Shown: in pieces, positions 7,687 through 15,209 of the stretch | Numbering within the stretch: position 1 is the stretch's first letter | How the letters are laid out: every line of letters begins with the position of its first letter | Source of the DNA: an uncultured Lachnospiraceae bacterium | GTDB taxonomy: Bacteria > Bacillota > Clostridia > Lachnospirales > Lachnospiraceae | Direction of reading: 5' to 3' | NCBI GenBank assembly: GCA_900313265.1 | Contig: OMRN01000437.1 | Span: forward strand, 1-15,852 | Length of the DNA: 15,852 bases | Program-made: the position numbers and the translations under genes | The notes under the pieces: model-generated | Databases searched by the model: none | Told to the model about the DNA's origin: nothing | Seen by the model: the letters and a program-made list of their open reading frames with translations, nothing else

Positions 7687-10600
7687 TGATTTTCCTTTCT
7701 TTTCCTTCCCCTGTTCCGATACAGGTCTTAAGCTGGCGAATCCATTCTGCTGAAAGGCTTCGGATTATTTCCGCGTCATATATACCTGAATCAAACAGCA
7801 AAGACCAGGAAAGCTGATTCGCTGTTTCTGCATAAATCATGACGGTATCTCTGTCGGAAACAAAAGTCCCGTCCATGATCTCTCTTACCTGTTTTGGTTC
7901 CAGAATTTCCGTAAACAGGTGCATCTGCCCTTCTTCCGCCAGATCACTGCTGTGAGTGGATCTAAGACGCAGAGGACTTCCTTCCATTACGGAATACGCC
8001 GGATCTGCCCAGACCCAGGCATGGTCTGATGATGTAAGAAGCTGATTCTGACAGGTAAAAATCGTATCCTCCTTTGTAAGCCGAAGCGGAAAAAACAAAA
8101 CAAACATGCCGGGAATATCCATTTCCGAAGCGCTTCTTCCGTTTCCGGCCACGGAAAAACACACCTCATCCAGTGAAAGGATTTTCATCAGGCTCTTTCC
8201 CAGGCTGTATCCAAGCAGAGCGGAAAGGGTAACCTGATGTGTCCGGCAGAAGTCCCGTGTTTTTTCATAAAACGTCCTTCCGCAGGAGGAAAAAACGGTC
8301 TCCCGCTTTCCCGAACCTTTTTTGTCCGCCCCCTTCGGCAGTTCTGTATAAGTCTTGCAGCCTTTTAACAGGTTCTCCCAGTATGCCGTCGCCTCCGTCC
8401 GGTCGGAACAGAAGAGCCGGGCCATATGCCGGTTTATTTCCTGTGTATCCGGTCGGGCTTGTTCCTGTCCTGTCAGTTCACGAAAGAGGCGGTCCACGGA
8501 AGCGCCTTCAATCGTAAGATGGGAGCTTCCGATATATAAAAGAGCCTTCTCTTTGGAAATCCGGATATGACCAATACGAAAAAGCGTCTTCTTTCCTAAA
8601 TCGCTCATGGGGGAATACTCCATCCGGATCAGTGTGGAAAGATAGCTTTTTTGTTTTTGAGAAAGACCTTCTCCTTCTGAAAGGGCCGAAAGGTCGGTCC
8701 GAAAGAACTGACTTCTCGGTGTTTTTAAAACTACCTGACAGAAATGTCCGTTTCCCGTCGGAAGAAGAAGTGAGCGAATCGCGGTGTGATTCCTGCTCAC
8801 CTCCTGAACGGCTGTTTTAATCTGTTCTGACGGAATATCGGAACTGATTTCAAAACAATATACCTGTGGCCAGGTGTTGCTGTTGTTTTCCAAATAGTTT
8901 TCCATGACAGCCGATGCCGGATAGACCTTTTCCACTTCGTCCCAGTCGATGATTTCGGAAATCGCGCTCCGGATCTCTTCAGAAACTTCCGGGACCTTCT
9001 CCTCCTGTTCTGCCGCTTTCGCGCGAACGCGCAAAAGCGGAGCAAGAAGACGGGCCGTCGGCGCGGCAAAGAGGTCTTTCAACTCCATCGAATACCCTTC
9101 TTTTTCCAGCAGAGATGCTACCTTCAGAGCATGGATAGAATCCCCTCCGAAAGAAAAGAAACTGTCTTCCGCACCCGGCATCTTCTCTGTGCTTAGAACT
9201 TCGCCAAAGACGCGGCACAGCAGTTCTTCCCGTTCATTGGCCGGAGCGCTGTCAGAACCTGCATCTGTTTCCGGCTCCGGAAGGGCTTTGAAGTCCAGTT
9301 TCCCGTTCCCGCTTACCGGCAGCGTTTTCATATATATGATTCTGGAAGGGATCATGAAATAGGGTAGCTGTTCGGAAAGAAACTGCCTCAAACTCCTTTC
9401 CTCCACTTCCTTCTCGCCCGTATAATAGCCGCAGAGCTGCTCCTTTTTCATGGCAACCGCAGCACGCCGAATGCCCCTGAAGCTTTCCATCGCCGTCTCC
9501 ACCTCCGCAGGTTCGATTCTAAGCCCATGGAGCTTAATCATGCGGTCGATGCGCCCTGACAGGATGATTCTCCCCTTCTCATCCACTCTGGCTGCATCCC
9601 CGGTGCAGAAACAACGACCGTAAAACGGATGGTCCACATATTTTTTTCGAGTCAGTTCCGGATCCAGATAGTGTCCATATTGTCCGCAAACACCACCAAT
9701 CAGAAGCTCTCCCGTTTCGCCATTCGAAACAGGAAGCTGATTCTCGTCCACGACATGCAGCTCCACACCGATTGGAATACGGTCCAGAAAGAGTTCCTTT
9801 TCCGGTTCATACGATAAACTGGAGATCATGAATGCTTCCGATAATCCGTAGCCAATCGATAATGTTCCGTTTTTCATCGAAGCATAGAGCCTGTCGGCAT
9901 CGGATTTTTTAAGTTGCTCGCCACCGGCCCATATATTGGTCACCTGCTGCCTGATCACATTCGCAAACGACGGATTCAGAAGGGCCCGAAGCAGAAAGGA
10001 CGGGGTTCCTCCCACACTCTGCACCCGGTTTCGGGTCATACATTCCACCAGCCGGTCGACAGAGCCCATCTCTTCAGGCGTTGCAATGATCAGTGTCTTT
10101 TCATACGCGTTGAGCATAAAAACCATGATTGCCGAAACAACGGATGCAAAAGCGGGAAAAATCAAAAACGAATCCCGTTCATAGTACTCCTGCAGGATTC
10201 TGGCCGGATTGCCATGTGCCAGAAAAACTCTGTGATGAAGAGCAGTCCCTTTTGGTGTCCCTGTACTGCCGGATGTATAATAAATGGCTCCTTCGTCTTC
10301 TCCTTTGATGACCGGGAGCGGAATCTCCTGACAGTCTGTTCCCAGATACTCTAAAATCATTTCATCCGTGACCTGCAAAGAAACCTCAGCCTCTTCCAGA
10401 ATCAGATGCATGCGCTCTGCCGGCCACTTCGTATCTGCCGCCACATAAACGCCCCCTGCGAGAAGGATTCCGTACATAGCCCGGACAATATGGATACTGT
10501 TTTTCACAGCCAGAAGGACCCGGTCTCCCTTCTGAATTCCCTGTTCCAAAAGACAGCGAGCGATTTGCTTTGCGTCTGAGACAAGCTGGCTGTAAGAGAT

Positions 10601-12064
10601 GGATTCTTTCCCGCAGATCAGGGCGGTGTGTTCGGATTCTTTCAATGCCAGCAGCCGGTCTGTGACTGTCTCTAAGATCCATAGCCTTCCACAGAGCAGA
10701 CTCTGATCCCCGTCCGAAAGAATCTGCTCAATCATCCGGACAAACGACCGTTCAAGTATGCATATCCATTCTTCCGAAAACTGATTGGCATCATAACAGA
10801 ACATACAGGTGAAACGCTCCTCTATGGTGTCAAAATACAGACAGAATCCCGTGGAAAGGTTATCATACGTTTCATCTCCAAGAAATGTGTAACCGGGACT
10901 CTTTTTTCGAATCACATCCATAATGGATGCTCCCTGAAAGTTATGAAAATTTAACAGATGGTCAAAAAAGCCTTCTTCGTTTCCAAGCTTCCTTCCGAGT
11001 TCCCCCGGAGACAGATATGCATACTCCCGGGAAATCAGAATCTGTTTCTGCACTCGTCTTGCCAGCGCACCGAAGAACTCGTCCTCTTTCACTTCCACCC
11101 GTACGGGAAACGCATTGATAAAACAGCCTGAAATCTGATTGATTTCTGCAACTTCCATGCTTCTTCCTGAAGATATCGTCCCGAAAACAATATCTTTTTT
11201 TCCGGTGTATCCTGAAAGAAGAATCCCCCAGAGAGTATGCAGAATACTGTTCAATGTTGCATTATATCGTCCCGGAAGCGCCTGGATGTCTTTCGTTTTT
11301 TCTTTCGAAAAAGAATGGACCAGGGTCCTCATGTCCATTTTTTTTCCGGAAGAAAGCCTGTTCGGAAGCGCAGTCATCTCTCCTTCTTTCAAAAGCTCTT
11401 TCCAATAGGACAGATCCTTCTCACAATCCCGTCCTTCCAGCCATCTCACATAATCCTGATAAGCTGCTTTCTTAGAATTACCGGTACACAGTTTCCCTTT
11501 CAGCAGACCGTCTAAAATCAGGTCCTTTCCCAGAAGGGCAAAGCTCTCACCGTCATCAATCAGATGCGGTCTCGAAACAATGAAGGCGCGGCCATTGTTC
11601 TTTGCCGCAAAAACAGTAATGCGAAGCAGAGAATCTTCCTCCGGGTCAAACCCGCGTGTACGATCTGCCTCGCAAAATGCATCAATTTCATCCGACAGCT
11701 CTTCTATCGTCTGATCCGGGCGGTGGATCAGTGTGACTTCCGGTTTCCGATCTTTTAAGACAACCTGAAACGGTGTTTTCATGCCGCGAAAGACAAATGC
11801 CGTTCGCAGGTTCTGTCTTTTCTTCACCAGGTTCAATAATAGTTCTTCTCCTGTCCCCGGCAGAGGCGGCGCCTCAAACTTGACCACATTCTGAAGAAAG
11901 AATACATCCGAAAACCGCTTTGTTACCTCCAGCATCCAGGCCTGTCCCGGGGAAAGAGGATAAATTGCTTCGATCTTATCGCCATATTTTTCAATAATCT
12001 TCCCGAGGCTTTCCGGATCCAGATTTTTCGACATGTATTGTATCTTATTTTTCATTTTCTCCAT
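7679..12064 (-). CDS. Nonribosomal peptide synthetase, C-A-T-C
   Basis: This is a 1461-residue synthetase. The first condensation domain (about 30-450) has YPLSPGQAWML (35-45), LRTAF (86-90), PHLIDDG (166-172, catalytic H167) and ISGCFIN (311-317). The adenylation domain (about 460-930) has YYTSGSTGTPKG (595-606), GYGLSE (738-743, where YGPTE is usual), GRIDRMIKLHGLRIEPAEVE (837-856) and K922. The carrier has FFSFGGDSIHAL with S976. The second condensation domain (about 1045-1461) has SHLTIEG (1181-1187): H1182 is kept and the usual Asp is Glu. The A4 segment is FASV (639-642). The leading C domain should accept an upstream donor, either from the free carrier encoded just before it or from an acyl-CoA. 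The start is uncertain: ATG at 12064 or 12055, the latter preceded by GATGGAG. It lies 78 bases after the carrier gene and overlaps the next gene by 8 bases. Confidence 0.92.
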   Translation of the reverse strand: MEKMKNKIQYMSKNLDPESLGKIIEKYGDKIEAIYPLSPGQAWMLEVTKRFSDVFFLQNVVKFEAPPLPGTGEELLLNLVKKRQNLRTAFVFRGMKTPFQVVLKDRKPEVTLIHRPDQTIEELSDEIDAFCEADRTRGFDPEEDSLLRITVFAAKNNGRAFIVSRPHLIDDGESFALLGKDLILDGLLKGKLCTGNSKKAAYQDYVRWLEGRDCEKDLSYWKELLKEGEMTALPNRLSSGKKMDMRTLVHSFSKEKTKDIQALPGRYNATLNSILHTLWGILLSGYTGKKDIVFGTISSGRSMEVAEINQISGCFINAFPVRVEVKEDEFFGALARRVQKQILISREYAYLSPGELGRKLGNEEGFFDHLLNFHNFQGASIMDVIRKKSPGYTFLGDETYDNLSTGFCLYFDTIEERFTCMFCYDANQFSEEWICILERSFVRMIEQILSDGDQSLLCGRLWILETVTDRLLALKESEHTALICGKESISYSQLVSDAKQIARCLLEQGIQKGDRVLLAVKNSIHIVRAMYGILLAGGVYVAADTKWPAERMHLILEEAEVSLQVTDEMILEYLGTDCQEIPLPVIKGEDEGAIYYTSGSTGTPKGTALHHRVFLAHGNPARILQEYYERDSFLIFPAFASVVSAIMVFMLNAYEKTLIIATPEEMGSVDRLVECMTRNRVQSVGGTPSFLLRALLNPSFANVIRQQVTNIWAGGEQLKKSDADRLYASMKNGTLSIGYGLSEAFMISSLSYEPEKELFLDRIPIGVELHVVDENQLPVSNGETGELLIGGVCGQYGHYLDPELTRKKYVDHPFYGRCFCTGDAARVDEKGRIILSGRIDRMIKLHGLRIEPAEVETAMESFRGIRRAAVAMKKEQLCGYYTGEKEVEERSLRQFLSEQLPYFMIPSRIIYMKTLPVSGNGKLDFKALPEPETDAGSDSAPANEREELLCRVFGEVLSTEKMPGAEDSFFSFGGDSIHALKVASLLEKEGYSMELKDLFAAPTARLLAPLLRVRAKAAEQEEKVPEVSEEIRSAISEIIDWDEVEKVYPASAVMENYLENNSNTWPQVYCFEISSDIPSEQIKTAVQEVSRNHTAIRSLLLPTGNGHFCQVVLKTPRSQFFRTDLSALSEGEGLSQKQKSYLSTLIRMEYSPMSDLGKKTLFRIGHIRISKEKALLYIGSSHLTIEGASVDRLFRELTGQEQARPDTQEINRHMARLFCSDRTEATAYWENLLKGCKTYTELPKGADKKGSGKRETVFSSCGRTFYEKTRDFCRTHQVTLSALLGYSLGKSLMKILSLDEVCFSVAGNGRSASEMDIPGMFVLFFPLRLTKEDTIFTCQNQLLTSSDHAWVWADPAYSVMEGSPLRLRSTHSSDLAEEGQMHLFTEILEPKQVREIMDGTFVSDRDTVMIYAETANQLSWSLLFDSGIYDAEIIRSLSAEWIRQLKTCIGTGEGKERKISE

Positions 12065-12142
12065 CTCTTATTTCATTTTTCTTATTACTTCCACAATTGA
12101 AAGAAGTGTAAGGAATTGATCTTTCAACCGAATGTGTCCCTT

Positions 12143-12880
12143 TTACTCTTCCTTTTTGTCTGAATCCGCGTTTTTAGAAGGATTGCCTGTCTCGTTCGGC
12201 CAGACCGGGTATACCGGATATGCCATCAACGGAACCGGTGCTGCCCACACGAAAGGCACGGTTCCCGGAAGTCCCGGAAGCGATGCCACCCCCGGAAATG
12301 ACGCGGCATCCGGAGTCGGTGCTGCCTCTGCAAACGTGAAGGCTTCCTGGGGCGGAACGCACATTTTGTCCGACCCGGATACGGGAACAAAATAATACAT
12401 CATCGGAACAGGAATGAAATAGCCTGCCTGCAACGGCGCTGCCCCCGGCTGCACGCCCGGAGAAGGCGGAATCCTGCCTGCTGCTTTTTTCTCTTCCTCA
12501 TTGGATTTTTTTTCGCTCATGCCAATTTTTCCCCTGACATCTTCGACCCGGATCCCGAATTCAGTCATCGCTTTCTGAACCATCGGATCTGCCAGATATT
12601 TCTCTATTTCCTCGCCGGAAAGATTGCCGCTGATCACATCGGCAGGAATGTCAACCGGCTCCATTTCTTCTGCTGCCTCCACCAGTTCTTCCACCGTAGG
12701 CTGGGTATATAGTTTCAGCATATCCAGTTTCAGGCCGTATCCCGCAAGAGCGCTAACCAGCTGAACCCCTTTCATCGAGTCTCCGCCCACCTCAAAGAAA
12801 TTGTCATCGTCTTTTACTTCGGCCACGTCAAATACCGTTTCCCATGCCTTGACAAACCGTTCTCTTTTCGTTTCTTCCAT
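12143..12880 (-). CDS. Free peptidyl carrier protein with proline-rich tail
   Basis: Residues 1-75 of this 245-residue protein form a carrier domain: FFEVGGDSMKG (28-38) contains the phosphopantetheine serine S35, followed by the helix II-IV pattern through YTQPTVEELVEAA. Residues 75-130 look helical and charged, with LSGEEIEKYLADP (87-99) and an acidic/lysine stretch. From about 137 the chain becomes rich in Pro, Ala, Val and aromatics, for example YFIPVPMMYYFVPV (154-167) and PLMAYPVYPVWP (217-228), and ends in a charged tail. Free carriers are usually 75-100 residues, so the tail is unusual. The start was moved 20 codons in from the longest frame because AAAGGAGAACGT lies directly before the ATG at 12880. 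It is the first gene of the operon. As the A-glycosyltransferase protein has no carrier, the two probably work together; that is an inference. Confidence 0.85.
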   Translation of the reverse strand: MEETKRERFVKAWETVFDVAEVKDDDNFFEVGGDSMKGVQLVSALAGYGLKLDMLKLYTQPTVEELVEAAEEMEPVDIPADVISGNLSGEEIEKYLADPMVQKAMTEFGIRVEDVRGKIGMSEKKSNEEEKKAAGRIPPSPGVQPGAAPLQAGYFIPVPMMYYFVPVSGSDKMCVPPQEAFTFAEAAPTPDAASFPGVASLPGLPGTVPFVWAAPVPLMAYPVYPVWPNETGNPSKNADSDKKEE

Positions 12881-12956
12881 ACGTTCTCCTTTAAAAAACA
12901 TTTTTTTCTGTAAATAGCTATTTTCCACCTCTTTTTTCAAAACCTTTCATTTAGGA

Positions 12957-12965
12957 ATTATAACA
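12957..12965 (-). promoter_or_regulatory. Extended -10 promoter of the synthetase operon
   Basis: The minus strand reads TGTTATAAT, an extended -10 with a consensus hexamer, about 77 bases before the carrier-protein ATG. No good -35 is found at the normal distance (TATACG at 17 bases), as is common with extended -10 promoters. A second, weaker candidate lies farther up: TTGACC at 13002-13007 followed 16 bases later by TATACG. The long leader between promoter and start is AT-rich. Confidence 0.5.
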
Positions 12966-13094
12966 CAAAAGATGCATTCCGTATATTTTTACACCTTGCC
13001 GGGTCAAAACGAAGGGCGTATTCAATTCTTCCTTTTGCTATCGGCAGGTATAAATGTGAAGAATCTTACTTTCTTCAGACGTGCTACCACAATT

Positions 13095-13335
13095 ATGACA
13101 AAACCGTTAAACTTTATAAAAATGTCCGAAATGTATAAAAATAAACTGAAAGTGGATTTGGAAACAGCAAAGATACTTTCTAAGATGACAAGAGGTTATG
13201 CTTACGCCTTTCAGGAATTGGGTGTGCTGTACTTTAAGAACAAGTACAAAAAACCTGATGATGCCGAAGCAGAACTGAAGGCAGAGTTGTACGCTTACGC
13301 ATATGAAAAAATATGGGATTTAACTGCTGTATTTG
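13095..13335 (+). pseudogene. Relic of an AAA-type ATP-binding protein, C-terminal part
   Basis: The plus frame from the ATG at 13095 reads on through SEMYKNKLKVDLETAKILSK, then MTRGYAYAFQELGVLYFKNK and LKAELYAYAYEKIWD. From memory this pattern matches the C-terminal helical region of a family of Firmicute AAA-type ATPases, where 'MTRGYAYAFQ' is typical. No Walker A or B motif is present, the similarity stops near 13333, and the frame then runs antisense into the 3' end of gtrA before stopping at 13421. It is therefore a short remnant of a gene normally several hundred codons long. No ribosome binding site precedes it. It marks an old rearrangement beside the synthetase operon promoter. Confidence 0.6.
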
Positions 13336-13365
13336 GAGAAACATCCAATCTGTGCAGAACTCTGC

Positions 13366-13872
13366 TCATGTATTTTCTTCCTTCGGTGCTTTCTTTTTTC
13401 CAAAAATCAAAACCTTACTGAATACGTAATTCAGTATCGTAACAAGGACAGCGGAAATAAAAATTTTGACGAACCAGTAGTGCACGTCTTCCACATCCAT
13501 TCGGGAAAGGAAGGAAACCTTTTCGTGAAGGAAGTTACATAGAGGGAAAAAGATTCTCCAGACATTGATAAAAACAAACATAATCAATATGTCCAGAATC
13601 CATGTACTCAGACGGGAGCCGGCAAATCCGAAAAATTCTTTGAGAATATGCGGGTTGCTGCTTTTAAAAACCCATTTCCGGTTCAGCGGATAGGCAAACA
13701 GAACACCGACCACCCAGCCGATGGTATTGATAATAAAATTCTGGATTTTAATATCCGGATCCAGTCCCAGGAGCTTTGCGACAAAACAGGCACCCCAGGA
13801 TACAATGGTTGTCAGCACGCCGACAATCAGGTATATGATAATTTCCTCGTATTTATTATATAATTCTTTCAT
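13366..13872 (-). CDS. GtrA-family membrane protein
   Basis: This 168-residue integral membrane protein has four predicted spans, at about 11-32, 46-63, 90-108 and 136-156. It has the GtrA family signatures: a Gly-rich first span (YLIVGVLTTIVSW), NRKWVF after the second span (64-69) and NYVFSKVLIF at the end of the fourth (148-157). The tail is lysine-rich. GtrA proteins are small membrane proteins associated with moving undecaprenyl-phosphate-linked sugars across the membrane, or with GT2 glycosyltransferases in wall and O-antigen glycosylation; the exact activity of this one is unknown. It is transcribed in the same direction as the synthetase operon but is separated by about 485 bases with an ATPase relic and the operon's own promoter, so it is probably a separate unit. 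A link to the GT2 domain of the A-glycosyltransferase protein is plausible but not shown. Confidence 0.85.
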   Translation of the reverse strand: MKELYNKYEEIIIYLIVGVLTTIVSWGACFVAKLLGLDPDIKIQNFIINTIGWVVGVLFAYPLNRKWVFKSSNPHILKEFFGFAGSRLSTWILDILIMFVFINVWRIFFPLCNFLHEKVSFLSRMDVEDVHYWFVKIFISAVLVTILNYVFSKVLIFGKKKAPKEENT

Positions 13873-13916
13873 TCTCTTTTCTTTCTTCTTTCTTCCGTTA
13901 TAATCTGTCGTCGACT

Positions 13917-13945
13917 AATATAACGCATATCATTTCCTTTATCAA
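13917..13945 (-). promoter_or_regulatory. Promoter of gtrA
   Basis: The minus strand has TTGATA (13940-13945), a 17-base spacer and TATATT (13917-13922), about 45 bases before the gtrA start. The -10 lies within the 14-base word TCGACTAATATAAC (plus strand, 13911-13924), which recurs at 14342-14355 beside the regulator gene. The shared word may be a common operator. Confidence 0.55.
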
Positions 13946-14009
13946 GGATGAATGGTTAAACCTTCGGTCTCTTATGATGAAGATCCTGAAAAACTATAAT
14001 CCGATACTT

Positions 14010-14264
14010 CTACTTATTTGAATACGCGGTCTTAACGCTGACACCCTTCAGGTTGCCGATTTTTCCGGACAGGGCAGATACCACATCCTGCGGCGCATCC
14101 ATCGCTACACTGATAACATTAATGTTTTTCTTTGCATAGGGAATGCCCATGCGCCCGATAATATACGATGCAAATTCATGCAGCAGATCGTTGATTCTCT
14201 CTGCCGCTTCGCTGTCTTCTACGATAATGGCAAGAAGCGCAACCCTTGTATTCTCTGTTTCCAT
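14010..14264 (-). CDS. TM1266-family iron-only hydrogenase system putative regulator
   Basis: This 84-residue protein has an ACT/ferredoxin-like beta-alpha-beta pattern: RVALLAIIVEDSEAAERIND, a helix, SYIIGRMGIPYAKKNINVIS, then VVSALSGKIGNLKGVSVKTAYS. It matches the small family annotated as putative iron-only hydrogenase system regulator (TM1266 type), often found near the [FeFe]-hydrogenase maturation genes hydE, hydF and hydG. Length and start fit the family: AGGAGG stands about eight bases before the ATG. No hydrogenase or maturation gene is visible here, so it is either solitary or its partners lie elsewhere. Its promoter lies within two tandem 28-base repeats, which suggests tight control, possibly by itself. 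The ligand is unknown. Confidence 0.8.
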   Translation of the reverse strand: METENTRVALLAIIVEDSEAAERINDLLHEFASYIIGRMGIPYAKKNINVISVAMDAPQDVVSALSGKIGNLKGVSVKTAYSNK

Positions 14265-14320
14265 GATGATTCCTCCTGATTCATCTTATGAAGTATGTCT
14301 CGATGAAATTCGAATTAACC

Positions 14321-14376
14321 ATATAACTTTCACAAATTATATCGACTAATATAACTATCGCAAATTAACCCGACTA
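14321..14376. repeat. Two tandem 28-base direct repeats
   Basis: Copy 1 is 14321-14348 and copy 2 is 14349-14376; they match at 23 of 28 positions, share the start ATATAACT and end with CGACTA. The junction recreates the word TCGACTAATATAAC (14342-14355), which is also found at 13911-13924 in the gtrA promoter. The repeats overlap the regulator gene's promoter, so they look like operator copies rather than a neutral repeat. Confidence 0.7.
14336..14363 (-). promoter_or_regulatory. Promoter of the TM1266-family regulator
   Basis: The minus strand has TTGCGA (14358-14363) in repeat copy 2, a 16-base spacer and a perfect TATAAT (14336-14341) in copy 1. The start codon lies about 70 bases downstream with a strong AGGAGG. 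Each box falls in a different repeat copy, so a protein bound at the repeats would directly affect polymerase. Confidence 0.55.
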
Positions 14377-14385
14377 AAAAGTCGA

Positions 14386-14545
14386 ATGCCCGCCTGAAAG
14401 TGCCCCCTGGGAAACGCAGGCGTAGTTGGTTACATCGAGGCTTTTCAGAACATCACATTGACAAACGGCTTCAAAAACGTCTAAACTGTTGTTGCGAGGT
14501 ACCGCTTTAAGGCAAACCGGCTATGTTTCGCCGGGACGGGCAATC
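14386..14545 (+). ncRNA. Possible structured RNA or leader, unassigned
   Basis: A roughly 160-base stretch with no gene shows nested pairings. An outer stem TGCCC (14387-14391) pairs with GGGCA (14538-14542). Inside it are GCCTG (14392-14396) with CAGGC (14417-14421), and a hairpin CCGGC/GCCGG (14517-14534), giving a closed multi-branch layout. It is more GC-rich than its surroundings and lies between two divergent genes, ending about 60 bases before the YcxB-like start. I cannot assign a family. The strand is uncertain, since stems read on both strands. It could be a small RNA or a 5' leader of the YcxB-like gene. Confidence 0.35.
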
Positions 14546-14605
14546 ATTTCAAAAAGGAAACCGTATTGATACTCTCTCGCCGGCGGTCAGTAAAGGAAAT
14601 TATTC

Positions 14606-15175
14606 ATGTCCAAAAGCAGAAACGACAAAGAAGATTTATTAAATGCAGCAAAGCTGTTATTAACCAATCGTTTTATCCTTACCAAAAGGATGCATCGTTT
14701 CTATGCCCGCGAAACCTTCCGTCTGTATCATAAAAAATGGAAAAACGGCGTTTTGCTTGCCGGCATACTGACTGCGGGTGCAGGAATATTGCTGCTTACC
14801 ATGCCGTCCTATTTTAAAATTGCCGGTGCTGTCGTTTTGCTAGCGGGACTTTATTTTATCTTTATGTCACAGTTCGGCTATCTTTACGGTGCCATGATTT
14901 CCTACCGGAATCTTACCGAAATGTTAGGCACTCCCCCGGAAATGTGTGTCCGTTTTTATCCGGCCTTTTTCAGTGTCAAAACCGGTCAGGCGGATTTAAA
15001 CTTTGCCTACAAACAAATCACCAGACGGCTCGAATACGATGAAATGTCCATTCTCATCATCGGAAAGGGAAACACCATCGCACACGGTCAGATTATTGAT
15101 AAAGCCGCCATGGAACCGAAAGACTTAGCAAAGTATTACGATGTTTTGGAACATGCCGGGATTCTTCCGGAGTAA
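14606..15175 (+). CDS. YcxB-like membrane protein
   Basis: This 189-residue protein has a basic N-terminal segment (about 1-46, inside) and two adjacent membrane spans at about 48-66 and 72-94. A C-terminal soluble domain contains FYPAFFSVKTGQADLNFAYK (117-136), then RRLEYDEMSILIIGKGNTIA. The pattern of two spans followed by 'F..v.....s..y.qI......d...l.i' is that of the YcxB-like family, widespread in Firmicutes and of unknown function. The start follows AAAGGA at a distance of about ten bases. It is divergent from the TM1266 regulator and convergent with dtd. The 5' leader includes the structured stretch at 14386-14545. Confidence 0.75.
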   Translation: MSKSRNDKEDLLNAAKLLLTNRFILTKRMHRFYARETFRLYHKKWKNGVLLAGILTAGAGILLLTMPSYFKIAGAVVLLAGLYFIFMSQFGYLYGAMISYRNLTEMLGTPPEMCVRFYPAFFSVKTGQADLNFAYKQITRRLEYDEMSILIIGKGNTIAHGQIIDKAAMEPKDLAKYYDVLEHAGILPE

Positions 15176-15209
15176 TATTAAATCCGTTTCAAAAATTGCT
15201 ATTCCCGCA

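Noticed and set aside
12132..12395. Plus-strand frame rich in Gly, Ser and Ala repeats
   Set aside because: It is the reverse complement of the proline-rich tail of the carrier protein; the repetitive look comes from that tail.
12972..13094. N-terminal extension of the ATPase-like frame
   Set aside because: The 41 codons before 13095 show no family similarity and overlap the promoter region of the synthetase operon.
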